A model generated the notes under the pieces. The model did no database searches. It had not been told where the DNA came from and saw nothing but the letters and a program-made list of their open reading frames with translations. The translations under genes were made by a program, and so were the position numbers. Positions 27,243 through 35,242 of a stretch of DNA of 64,000 nucleotides are shown piece by piece; position 1 is the first letter of the stretch, and every line of letters starts with the position of its first letter. The DNA comes from Gloeobacter morelensis MG652769 (GTDB taxonomy: Bacteria; Cyanobacteriota; Cyanobacteriia; Gloeobacterales; Gloeobacteraceae): NCBI RefSeq assembly GCF_021018745.1, contig NZ_CP063845.1, positions 3,782,001 to 3,846,000 of the forward strand, in the 5' to 3' direction.

Positions 27243-27662
27243 TTACAAAGAAGCCCGCTCCTCGCGCACTTCGCGCAAAGCCTCGGCAACATCGTCTTCG
27301 ACGGCCTGCGGCTCAAAATTTTGTCCCTGCTGCCAGGCTTGATCTATACCGGGCCAGGGATCTATGCCTGCAATGGCCCGGTGCAGCATTCGATTTTCTG
27401 TGACGATGTCCCCAACCGACTGCTCACCGCACACAGACCGGCTATCCAGTACGACGAGCCGAGCGCGTCCTATCTGCTCCAATAATTCCGAAATCGATAA
27501 ACCGAGTTTTCCAGCCACAGACTCCAATCCCACCCAACCTGCAGCACTCACAGAAACTCCGTGGCGGGTCTTTGTCCGGTCGCCGGGAACCCTCCGGCCT
27601 GCGGAGTGCAAGCTTTGCTGCGAACTTTCGATGTCCTTCGAACCGACCGGATACTCGCCCAT
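27243..27662 (-). CDS. Putative antitoxin paired with PIN toxin
   Basis: 139 residues. The segment RHGVSVSAAGWVGLESVAGK, then LGLSISELLEQIGRARLVVL, looks like the ribbon-helix-helix or short helical DNA-binding motif seen in cyanobacterial antitoxins. The acidic C terminus (ALREVREERASL) would suit toxin neutralisation. It ends immediately before the PIN gene. The N-terminal 30 residues look less conserved, so the true start may be internal. Confidence 0.6.
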   Translation of the reverse strand: MGEYPVGSKDIESSQQSLHSAGRRVPGDRTKTRHGVSVSAAGWVGLESVAGKLGLSISELLEQIGRARLVVLDSRSVCGEQSVGDIVTENRMLHRAIAGIDPWPGIDQAWQQGQNFEPQAVEDDVAEALREVREERASL

Positions 27663-27792
27663 GGAGCCAGTCTAAAAGCATTTCGCATCACCCGGGTTCG
27701 GAGCGAATACAGCACCGCCCACTGCAGCCCGCAGCTGCTGCCAAACGTCCCAAGCAGCTTGCCTGAGAACTCAGCTCAGTATTGCTTTAGTT

Positions 27793-28107
27793 TCAATCCC
27801 GGCCGGTCCAGCCCAAGATGCGCTGCCAGTCGGCCACCGGTTGCGCTGCCAGCGACTGCTCGGCCTGCGGCTTTTCAGGCTCGGTTTCGACAACGGCGGC
27901 AACGACCGAAGCTTCGGGCTCCTCCAGCACTGCAGCCGGCTCGATTTGGGGAGCAGGCTTTTCGGGTTGCTCGGGAGCCACCGCAATGAGCGCCGGGGCG
28001 GGAGCCACCGCCTTTGGTTGCGTGCGGGGGGCTTCACTGTGCACTTCGCCCTCGGGCGCGAGGAATCCGTCGAACATCAACAGATTGCGGAACCAGTTGC
28101 TAGACAT
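27793..28107 (-). CDS. Hypothetical Ala/Pro/Glu-rich protein
   Basis: 104 residues with a distinctive start (SSNWFRNLLMFDGFLAPEGE). A long disordered Ala/Pro/Glu/Val stretch follows, then a short ending VADWQRILGWTGRD. The two ordered tips joined by a flexible linker suggest a small tether or adaptor; that is inference. No signal peptide is seen. I do not recognise a family. It is divergent from the dockerin-type gene. Confidence 0.5.
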   Translation of the reverse strand: MSSNWFRNLLMFDGFLAPEGEVHSEAPRTQPKAVAPAPALIAVAPEQPEKPAPQIEPAAVLEEPEASVVAAVVETEPEKPQAEQSLAAQPVADWQRILGWTGRD

Positions 28108-28212
28108 TACAAAACTTTATAGTGTGTTTCCATCCTACTGCGCCTGCGGGGGCTCGATCCCACCTGCCGTTCGTTACCCCATCGATTAGATTGAAGGCGG
28201 TCGCTTCGGATT

Positions 28213-29298
28213 GTGGCCGTGGCCGTCTATGCCTTGCTCAGCGCGATTGCAGCAGTTCTGGTTGTGCTGGCTGTCCCGGCAGCGGCCCAGAGCGGCGATG
28301 CCAATGGCGATGGACGCTTCGATCAAAAAGATATCGAGACCATCGACGCCTATCTGACGGGGAGCGCACTGTTGCAGGAGGAGCAGATCCGCGCTGCCGA
28401 CGGCGATGGCGATGGGCGGATCACCAATGCGGATCGCGAGAAGTTGGCCGTCCGACTGGCCGGTATGGCCCGCGGAACCGGTCCGGGTGAAATCCAGGCC
28501 GAGAGCGCCGACAGCGGTGTGGTGGTCGATCGGGCCACGGGCAAACCGCTGGCGGGGGTGGAAGTGTCGCTTCCTGATGAAGGGGTAAGCGTGCGCACCG
28601 ACGACGAGGGCCGCTTCAAGCTGCCCCAATCGAGTGCCGGCAAGATCCTCACCGCCAAGGCCGACAACTACGCGCCTTCGGCCGCAGCGGGCGGCAAGCG
28701 CCGGGGGTTCCGGTTGGAATTGGAGCGGCTCTCGCCGCGTCTGGTGGTGCTCGACGACCGGGTGCACCACCTGGGGGACGACAAGTACGGCTATGGTTCA
28801 GCCAACTACAGCGAATTTCGCCTCCAGGCCCAGGGACCGCGCCTGGAGCGCGCCTTCGAGATCGACGGCGAACCTGAGGATTTGACGCTGCGCATCGGTT
28901 CGCTGATCGGCCTCGATACGGCCCACTCCGTCGCCGCCGGCCAATCGGCCCTCAGCCAGTTTGCCGGCAGCCGCCCGGACGGCTTGCGCATCTATCTCAA
29001 CGACCGGCCGCTGCAGAAGATTTATCTTAACGGCGACAACATTGCCGTCAGGCTGCCCGCCGCCCTGCTGCGCCGCGGCGAGAATCGCCTGCGTCTGGAG
29101 ACCCACCCGCTGCGGCTGCCGGGGGCGGTGGGCGACGAGTTGGAGGATCTGCGTCGGCGCTTCGGCCTGGTCAACTACGACGATGTCGAGCTGGCCCATC
29201 TGCTACTGGTAGACAGCAGCGCCTCCGGTCAGCGCCTCCGCGTGCGCGGCGACGTGGTGCGCACCCCCAGAGCGGACAACGACAGGACCAATCCTTGA
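28213..29298 (+). CDS. Exported dockerin-type protein with carboxypeptidase-like domain
   Basis: 361 residues from GTG. A signal peptide (LLSAIAAVLVVLAVPAAAQ) is followed by two calcium loops of dockerin/EF-hand type, DANGDGRFDQKD and DGDGDGRITNAD (about 28-70). A carboxypeptidase-regulatory-like beta sandwich comes next, with VVDRATGKPLAGVEVSLPDE. The remainder (about 165-361) has no family I know but looks like a carbohydrate- or surface-binding domain. Isolated dockerins without cellulosomes occur widely in cyanobacteria. Confidence 0.75.
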   Translation: MAVAVYALLSAIAAVLVVLAVPAAAQSGDANGDGRFDQKDIETIDAYLTGSALLQEEQIRAADGDGDGRITNADREKLAVRLAGMARGTGPGEIQAESADSGVVVDRATGKPLAGVEVSLPDEGVSVRTDDEGRFKLPQSSAGKILTAKADNYAPSAAAGGKRRGFRLELERLSPRLVVLDDRVHHLGDDKYGYGSANYSEFRLQAQGPRLERAFEIDGEPEDLTLRIGSLIGLDTAHSVAAGQSALSQFAGSRPDGLRIYLNDRPLQKIYLNGDNIAVRLPAALLRRGENRLRLETHPLRLPGAVGDELEDLRRRFGLVNYDDVELAHLLLVDSSASGQRLRVRGDVVRTPRADNDRTNP

Positions 29299-29421
29299 TC
29301 GCATCGGACCCGACGTGCTTGACTGGTGTGCTCGACAGCGCTCCAGTCTTCGATCAAGGGCGAGCCGTAGGCGCTTTCTGGGACTTTGCGAGCGAACTGT
29401 GAACTGCATGAAGGTGGATAT

Positions 29422-30054
29422 ATGGAAATTATCGGCGCGGGTTTTGGCAGGACAGGCACCCTGTCGCTCAAGATTGCTCTGGAGATGCTGGGATTCGGAC
29501 CTTGCTATCACATGGTGGAGGTGCTGGACGGGCAGAAAAATCCCGGACACCTGCAGATGTGGGAGGACGCCTCCCTGGGCAAACCGGTTGATTGGAAAGT
29601 GCTGTACCAGAATTTTCGCTCCTCGGTGGACTGGCCGACCTGCGCGTTCTACCGGGAATTGATCCAGATCTTCCCGGCGGCGAAGGTGCTGCTGAGCGTG
29701 CGCGACCCCTACAAGTGGTACCAGAGCGCCTTTGAGACCATCTACAGTTCCGGCAAGCCGCCGATTCCTGAGCAGGCCCAGTTCAGCCGCATGGTGGACA
29801 GGATCATCTGGGAGGGCACCTTTGGCGGCCGCTTCGAAGACCGCGAGCACGCCGTGGCGGTGTTCAACCGCCACATCGAAGCGGTTAAAGCCGCGGTTCC
29901 TGTCGAGCGGCTGCTGGTTTTCGAAGTCAAGGAAGGTTGGGAACCGCTCTGCCGGTTTTTGGGTGTCGCTGTGCCGGAGGCACCTTTTCCCCACGCCAAC
30001 GACACCGCCGAATTTAAGGCGCGCATCGCCACCTTCAGTGGCACCGACAGCTGA
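29422..30054 (+). CDS. Sulfotransferase-family protein
   Basis: From ATG 29422 the product has 210 residues. The N-terminal GAGFGRTGTLSLKIALEMLG is the PAPS 5'-phosphosulfate loop of the Sulfotransfer_4-type family. The central KVLLSVRDPYKWYQSAFE carries the 3'-phosphate-binding Arg and Ser. The protein should transfer sulfate from PAPS, but the acceptor is unknown. It lies alone between the dockerin-type gene and a small acidic protein. Confidence 0.85.
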   Translation: MEIIGAGFGRTGTLSLKIALEMLGFGPCYHMVEVLDGQKNPGHLQMWEDASLGKPVDWKVLYQNFRSSVDWPTCAFYRELIQIFPAAKVLLSVRDPYKWYQSAFETIYSSGKPPIPEQAQFSRMVDRIIWEGTFGGRFEDREHAVAVFNRHIEAVKAAVPVERLLVFEVKEGWEPLCRFLGVAVPEAPFPHANDTAEFKARIATFSGTDS

Positions 30055-30178
30055 GGATTGCCTCTTTACTTCTTGCCGGCATTCCCTAGCATGAAACGAC
30101 TTGCCTGATTGTCGGTACTGCCCGGGAGCGGGTGATCGTGGATATCCGGGCCGGTCAGGGTTGTGATTGGAGGGAAGT

Positions 30179-30574
30179 ATGGCCGGACCCGGGGAAGCGA
30201 ACGAACAGGAAGACCTCAACGAAGCACAAGAAGCTGAAGACACTCTGGCAGATAGGTTTTCGGAGGGGATGCCCAAGATAAGCGACGACCAATTCCTGGG
30301 GCTAGATCTCGATATGAGCAAAGGTACCTTCCTGGGGCTGGACGGTGAAACCTGGGGAGCCATCGGCGTCGGCGTCGGTGTCGGTGCTGCTGTGCTGGTC
30401 ACGGGCGGTCTCGGCGCCGCTCCTGCTGCCGCGGCCTACGGCCTGATCGGTGGATTGGCCGCCAACGAAATCTTCAGCTCAGGCGAGGAAGCGGTTTACT
30501 CGGAAGATTCCTGCGACGCACCGCAAAGCTGCTCCCAGATACCCTTCAGCGAAGAAGACGACCGCGTTGTGTAG
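30179..30574 (+). CDS. Small acidic protein with a Gly-rich hydrophobic core
   Basis: GGAGGGAAGT just before the ATG at 30179 is a strong ribosome site. The 131 residues have an acidic N-terminal third and a central Gly/Val/Ala hydrophobic stretch of about 35 residues (GAIGVGVGVGAAVLVTGGLG and beyond). An acidic tail with two Cys follows. There is no signal peptide. The Gly-zipper pattern is typical of membrane-inserting small proteins and some bacteriocins, but no maturation or export genes are near. Family unknown. Confidence 0.6.
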   Translation: MAGPGEANEQEDLNEAQEAEDTLADRFSEGMPKISDDQFLGLDLDMSKGTFLGLDGETWGAIGVGVGVGAAVLVTGGLGAAPAAAAYGLIGGLAANEIFSSGEEAVYSEDSCDAPQSCSQIPFSEEDDRVV

Positions 30575-30668
30575 GATGGCGCAGGCCTGAAACCTTCTTT
30601 CTCAACTGCTGCGGGCTGCAAAGACACAGGTTACGATCTGTTGCAGAGCTTCAACCTTAGGATTTGCG

Positions 30669-31907
30669 ATGGATCGGGTAGTCCGCCCTGCGACAGCTTT
30701 TGCCCTTTGCCTGGCGGTCAGTGCCCCGGCAGTACCTTTTGCTGCGGCCAAGGAGATGCTGCCCCAGCCCTTTGCCACTCCTTCTGTGACAAAGCGCTCC
30801 AAAGCAATCGGCTGGCCCTCCGGCCGCACGCCCGTCGCCCCGGCGGGTTTTCAGGTAAGCCGCTTCGCCGCGGAACTCGACAATCCGCGCTGGCTGTACG
30901 CGCTGCCCAACGGCGATGTGCTGGTAGCCGAGTCTCGCACCCCAAGCTACGGTCCTTCCGCCAACCGCATCACCCTGCTGCGCGATACGAACGGCGACGG
31001 CACCCCCGAGGTGCGATCGGTGTTTCTCGGCGGCCTCAACCTGCCCTTCGGCATGCTGGTGCTGGGCGACAGTTTCTACGTGGCCAACACCGACGGCCTG
31101 CTGCGCTACCCCTACAAAAGCGGCCAACTGCGCATCGACGCGCCGGGAACCAAGATCGTCGATCTGCCTGGCACCGGCTACAACAACCACTGGACGCGCA
31201 ATCTGACAGCCAGCCCGGACGGCAAAAAAATCTATATCTCCGTAGGCTCAGCCACCAACGTCGATGAAGAAAACATCGACGCCAAAGACCCAAGGCGCGC
31301 GGCGATTCTGGAGGTCAACCCGGACGGGAGCGGCCTGCGCGTGTTTGCCGGCGGCCTGCGCAACCCGGTGGGCATGGACTGGCTGCCCGGCGAGAACGGC
31401 CTCTGGACCGTCGTCAACGAGCGCGATCACCTGGGGGACGACCTGGTGCCCGATTACCTCACCCGCGTGCGCGAGGGTGCCTTCTACGGCTGGCCCTACG
31501 CCTACTTCGGCCCCAACGAAGATCCGCGCCAGAAGGGCAAGCGCCCCGACCTGGTGGCCAAGGCCGTCGAGCCGGATTTTGGCCTGGGCGCCCACACCGC
31601 TTCGCTCGGGCTCGCCTTCTACCGGGGTCGCACTTTTCCGGCCACCTACCACGGCGGTGCTTTTATCGGTCAGCGCGGCTCCTGGAACCGCTCGCGCTTC
31701 GCAGGCTACAAGGTGCTGTTTGTACCGTTTCGCAACGGTCAGCCCACCGGTCCCGCCCAGGACTTTTTGAGCGGTTTTATCGCCGATGAGGCCCGCTCCC
31801 AGGTCTACGGCCGACCGGTAGGAGTGACCACCCTCGCGGACGGATCGCTGTTGGTGGCCGACGACGCGGGCAATACCGTTTGGCGCGTGGCGTACACCGG
31901 CCGCTAA
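30669..31907 (+). CDS. PQQ-dependent sorbosone/glucose dehydrogenase-like protein
   Basis: 412 residues with a signal peptide (ending near PFAAAKE). A six-bladed beta-propeller of the GSDH/sorbosone dehydrogenase family follows. Characteristic stretches are LDNPRWLYALPNGDVLVAES, GYNNHWTRNLTASPDGKKIY, FAGGLRNPVGMDWLPGENGL and WTVVNERDHLGDDLVPDYLT. The soluble periplasmic family oxidises aldoses using PQQ; whether this host makes PQQ cannot be seen here. It ends four bases before the convergent dioxygenase gene. Confidence 0.85.
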   Translation: MDRVVRPATAFALCLAVSAPAVPFAAAKEMLPQPFATPSVTKRSKAIGWPSGRTPVAPAGFQVSRFAAELDNPRWLYALPNGDVLVAESRTPSYGPSANRITLLRDTNGDGTPEVRSVFLGGLNLPFGMLVLGDSFYVANTDGLLRYPYKSGQLRIDAPGTKIVDLPGTGYNNHWTRNLTASPDGKKIYISVGSATNVDEENIDAKDPRRAAILEVNPDGSGLRVFAGGLRNPVGMDWLPGENGLWTVVNERDHLGDDLVPDYLTRVREGAFYGWPYAYFGPNEDPRQKGKRPDLVAKAVEPDFGLGAHTASLGLAFYRGRTFPATYHGGAFIGQRGSWNRSRFAGYKVLFVPFRNGQPTGPAQDFLSGFIADEARSQVYGRPVGVTTLADGSLLVADDAGNTVWRVAYTGR

Positions 31908-31911
31908 GCGC

Positions 31912-32565
31912 TCAGGCGGCGGTGTTGTACTGCCCGCCCGCAAACACATTCGCCGTGAAGACGAAGGCGTCGCGCACTCCCCGGCCCGGCTGCTGCACCC
32001 GGATAGGCGAGGTGTAGTGAAACAGCTCGCGGTCGTTGATGACCAGCAGTTCGCCAGGATCGAGCGTCCAGCGCAAAATCGGCTTGCCGTGCTTCTCGCG
32101 GTACAGAAGCGTCTCGCCCCCCTGTAGGTTGTCCACACCCACCACGTAGATGCCGATCACCTGGAAGCCGTCCTGGTGGATGCCCTCGGGAGCGGGATAG
32201 CCCAAATGCCCCTCGCTGCAGCTAATCTCGAGCTGGTGCACTCCGATTTCGACGGCCTCGCCGCGCAATCCCGACAGGCGGGCAAAGGTTTGCAACAGCT
32301 GAGCGAAACTTGCCAGTCCGGTCAACTCGTCGGCCAGAGGCTGATAGGAGCGCACAATCCCGCCCAGCTTGGGATTGTAATCGCTGCTCTGGTAAAAATC
32401 TTGATGAGGCAGTTTTGCCAGCCCTGCAGCTGACAGCTTGAAACGATCAAATCGGCGCGTGCGGTAACCGCCGGGCGTGTACTGATCGGCTGGGAGCGAT
32501 GCAAAATAGGTACGAATTTCAGAGACATCAAAATCCAGCCGCTGCAGGGTAAACAACTGTTCCAT
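31912..32565 (-). CDS. 2-oxoglutarate/Fe(II) dioxygenase, 2OG-Fe_Oxy_2 family
   Basis: 217 residues resembling the family that includes L-isoleucine 4-hydroxylase. The iron motif is visible: His and Asp in PEGIHQDGFQVIGIY, and a distal His in ELFHYTSPI. DPGELLVINDR precedes it, and an Arg for 2-oxoglutarate follows in GVRDAFVF. The substrate is likely a free amino acid (inference from the family). It is divergent from the class V aminotransferase gene across about 140 bases, a pairing that suggests a shared substrate or regulation. Confidence 0.8.
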   Translation of the reverse strand: MEQLFTLQRLDFDVSEIRTYFASLPADQYTPGGYRTRRFDRFKLSAAGLAKLPHQDFYQSSDYNPKLGGIVRSYQPLADELTGLASFAQLLQTFARLSGLRGEAVEIGVHQLEISCSEGHLGYPAPEGIHQDGFQVIGIYVVGVDNLQGGETLLYREKHGKPILRWTLDPGELLVINDRELFHYTSPIRVQQPGRGVRDAFVFTANVFAGGQYNTAA

Positions 32566-32708
32566 GCGCGCTTTCCTCTGCTGCGTCTAGGCCCATTATA
32601 AATCGCAGCCCGAACAGAATGTGGTGGGATAAACATTTTTTACAGGGGCCAGGCTCCACGACGATACCATCCGGGATAGATTAGAAAAGGTGCTCGGCAA
32701 ACCGAATC

Positions 32709-33947
32709 ATGAAAGATGCGCTCGATCTCGATTTTGTGCGGCGGCAGTTTCCGGCGCTGATGGGTGAGTGGACTTTTTTAGACAACGCGGGCGGTTCACA
32801 GATTCTGGGTCGGGTGGTCGAGCGGATTGCCGATTTTTTGCTGACCACCAACGTCCAGATTGGCGCCTCCTACGCGATCTCCGAGGCAGCCACCGCCCGG
32901 CTTGACCTGGCCCGCGCCCGGATGGCCGCCTACTTGAATGCCGAGTATCCCGAGGAGATTGTCCACGGCTCCTCCACCACCCAACTGCTGGCCAACCTGG
33001 CGGCGGCGATGGCTCCCGGCCTGCAGCCCGGCGATGAGATCGTCGTCACCGACTGTGACCACGAATCGAACATTGGTCCCTGGGTGCGCCTGGCCCAACA
33101 GCGGGGACTCATCCTCAAAACCTGGAAAATCAACCCCGAGACCTGGACGCTGGAACCGGAAGATCTGGAGATGCTGCTTGGGGATCGCACGCGGCTGGTG
33201 TGCTTCACCTACGCTTCCAACGTCGTAGGCACCATCCAGCCTGTAGCCCAGATCGTTCGGCTGGCCCACCGCTACGGAGCGCGCGTCTGCATCGACGCGG
33301 TCGCCTACGCTCCACACCGCGCCATCGACGTGGGCGCCACTGGTGTCGATTTTCTGACCTTCAGCACCTATAAGACCTACGGTCCCCACGCGGCGGTGCT
33401 CTACGGCAAGCGCGACTGGCTGTTGGAGTTGGCGAGTCTCAACCACTACTTCATCGGCAAAGAGGACATTCCCTACAAGCTGCAGCCCGGCAACGCCAAC
33501 TTCGAACTGGCCTGGGGGATGAGCGGCCTGGTCGATTATTGCGAACAGCTCGCCGCGCTGCACGCCCAGACACCGGCCGACACCGTCCACGGCCGGGTGG
33601 AGCAGGCTTTTGAACCGATCGCCCGCCATGAGGAGTACCTGGCGGAGCGTCTGCTCAGCTATTTGACCGGCAAGCCGAACGTGCGCATCCTGGGTCTACC
33701 CGAGGCGGACGGCAGGCGGCGCGTCCCGACGGTAAGTTTCTGGATTCCGGGCCGCCACGCCTCGGAGATCCCCAGCCAGATCGACCCGCTTAAGATCGGC
33801 ATCCGCTGGGGCGACTTTTACGCCCGCCGCCTCATCGACAACCTTGGCCTCACCCCCGCCGGGGGAATCGTGCGCGTCTCGATGGTGCACTACAACACAC
33901 CCGCAGAGATCGACCGGCTCATCGCGGGGCTGGAGACCGTCTTGTAG
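32709..33947 (+). CDS. Cysteine desulfurase-like class V aminotransferase
   Basis: 412 residues, PLP-dependent fold type I. The protein shows FLDNAGGSQILGRVVERIAD, SSTTQLLANLA, VVTDCDHESNIGPW, CIDAVAYAPHRAIDV and the PLP-Lys in TFSTYKTYGPHA. The family (COG0976-like, NAD-free SufS relatives) contains many members without a catalytic desulfurase Cys; I do not see the SufS active-site loop. The substrate is therefore open. It reads divergently from the 2OG dioxygenase. Confidence 0.85.
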   Translation: MKDALDLDFVRRQFPALMGEWTFLDNAGGSQILGRVVERIADFLLTTNVQIGASYAISEAATARLDLARARMAAYLNAEYPEEIVHGSSTTQLLANLAAAMAPGLQPGDEIVVTDCDHESNIGPWVRLAQQRGLILKTWKINPETWTLEPEDLEMLLGDRTRLVCFTYASNVVGTIQPVAQIVRLAHRYGARVCIDAVAYAPHRAIDVGATGVDFLTFSTYKTYGPHAAVLYGKRDWLLELASLNHYFIGKEDIPYKLQPGNANFELAWGMSGLVDYCEQLAALHAQTPADTVHGRVEQAFEPIARHEEYLAERLLSYLTGKPNVRILGLPEADGRRRVPTVSFWIPGRHASEIPSQIDPLKIGIRWGDFYARRLIDNLGLTPAGGIVRVSMVHYNTPAEIDRLIAGLETVL

Positions 33948-33953
33948 AGCACT

Positions 33954-35141
33954 TCAGGTGCGTACGGCCAGGCACTGGCGTACAAATTGTCCAAGCCGTT
34001 CGACGCCTTGGTCGATGGTGTCGAGGTCGGTGGCGTAAGAAAGGCGGACGTGGCTATCGGAGCCGAAGGCGATGCCGGGGACTGCGGCGACGTAGAATTG
34101 CTCGATGAGTTGTTCGCAGAAGGCCGTCGAAGTGAGGCCCGTGGCGGAAATATCCGGCAGCAGGTAAAAAGCTCCCTGGGCGCGGGCGCAGCGCAGGCCC
34201 GGGATCGCCGCCACCGCTTCGTACATGGCGGTGCGCCGCTCAGCAAAGATACCCACCATCCGCTCCACTTCGAGCGCCACCTGCGGATCTTCGAGGGCAG
34301 CGATTGCCCCGGCTTGCGAGTAGGCGGCAACATTGGAGGTGCTGTGGCTCTGGATGGCGCTGGCGGCTTTAATCAGATCCGTAGGACCGGCCAGGTACCC
34401 GAGCCGCCAGCCGGTCATCGCAAAAGCCTTGCTGAAGCCGCTGCTGGTGATCGTGCGCGCAAACACCTCGCGCCCCAGGCTGCCGATGCTGTGGTGCTGC
34501 ACGCCGTCGTAGACGAGTTTTTCGTAGATTTCGTCGGAGAGGACCATCAGGTCGTGGCGGAGGATTACCCCGGCAATCGCCTCCAGTTCGGCGCGGCTGT
34601 AGACCATCCCGGTCGGGTTGGAGGGGGAATTGAGAATGAGCAGCCGGGTGCGGGGGGTGATGGCGGCCTCCAGTTGCGCAGGGGTGATCTTGAAACCGGT
34701 TGCCTCGGTGGTGGGCAAGAGTACCGAGGTACCGCCCGCGAGCGAAACCATCTCCGGGTAGCTCAGCCAGTAGGGACTCGGGATGAGCGCTGCATCGCCG
34801 GGCTCGATGAGGGCCATGATCGCGTTGTAGAGGGCCTGCTTGCCGCCGTTGGTGACCAGAATCTGCTCGGGGGTGTAGGGCAGACCGTTTTCGCGCTCCA
34901 GCTTCCGGGCAATCCGTTCGCGCAGGCGCGGCTGCCCCGCCACCGGTCCGTACTTGGTCTCGCCGCGGTCGAGGGCCGCCTTGGCCGCCGCCTTGATGGG
35001 AGCTGGAGTATCGAAATCGGGTTCCCCGGCACTCAGGCCGCACACATCGACGCCGCCCGCCGCCAGCGCCTTGGCCCTGGCGGCGATGGCAAGGGTGAGC
35101 GATGGGGTCAGCGAAGCGACGCGGGTAGCCAGGCGGGACAT
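33954..35141 (-). CDS. aspC: Aspartate aminotransferase, class I
   Basis: From ATG 35141 the product has 395 residues; the longer frame from 35246 extends into the upstream gene. Fold type I motifs: LSAGEPDFDTPAPIKAAA, NSPSNPTGMVYS, DEIYEKLVYDG, the PLP-Lys in SSGFSKAFAMTGWRLGY and RLSYATDLDTIDQG at the end. This is the cyanobacterial Asp/aromatic or Asp/prephenate type, so prephenate is a possible second substrate. It follows the TPR-CHAT gene on the same strand with a 101-base gap and may or may not share its transcript. Confidence 0.9.
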   Translation of the reverse strand: MSRLATRVASLTPSLTLAIAARAKALAAGGVDVCGLSAGEPDFDTPAPIKAAAKAALDRGETKYGPVAGQPRLRERIARKLERENGLPYTPEQILVTNGGKQALYNAIMALIEPGDAALIPSPYWLSYPEMVSLAGGTSVLLPTTEATGFKITPAQLEAAITPRTRLLILNSPSNPTGMVYSRAELEAIAGVILRHDLMVLSDEIYEKLVYDGVQHHSIGSLGREVFARTITSSGFSKAFAMTGWRLGYLAGPTDLIKAASAIQSHSTSNVAAYSQAGAIAALEDPQVALEVERMVGIFAERRTAMYEAVAAIPGLRCARAQGAFYLLPDISATGLTSTAFCEQLIEQFYVAAVPGIAFGSDSHVRLSYATDLDTIDQGVERLGQFVRQCLAVRT

Positions 35142-35242
35142 GGTGAGGTTGCTCCAGATAACGTCGGCACAAATGGGCCGTTTTCCCAGCTTGACACACA
35201 ACCGCAGGCGGCGGGAGTGAAGTGATCGCTCTATAAGCGGGC

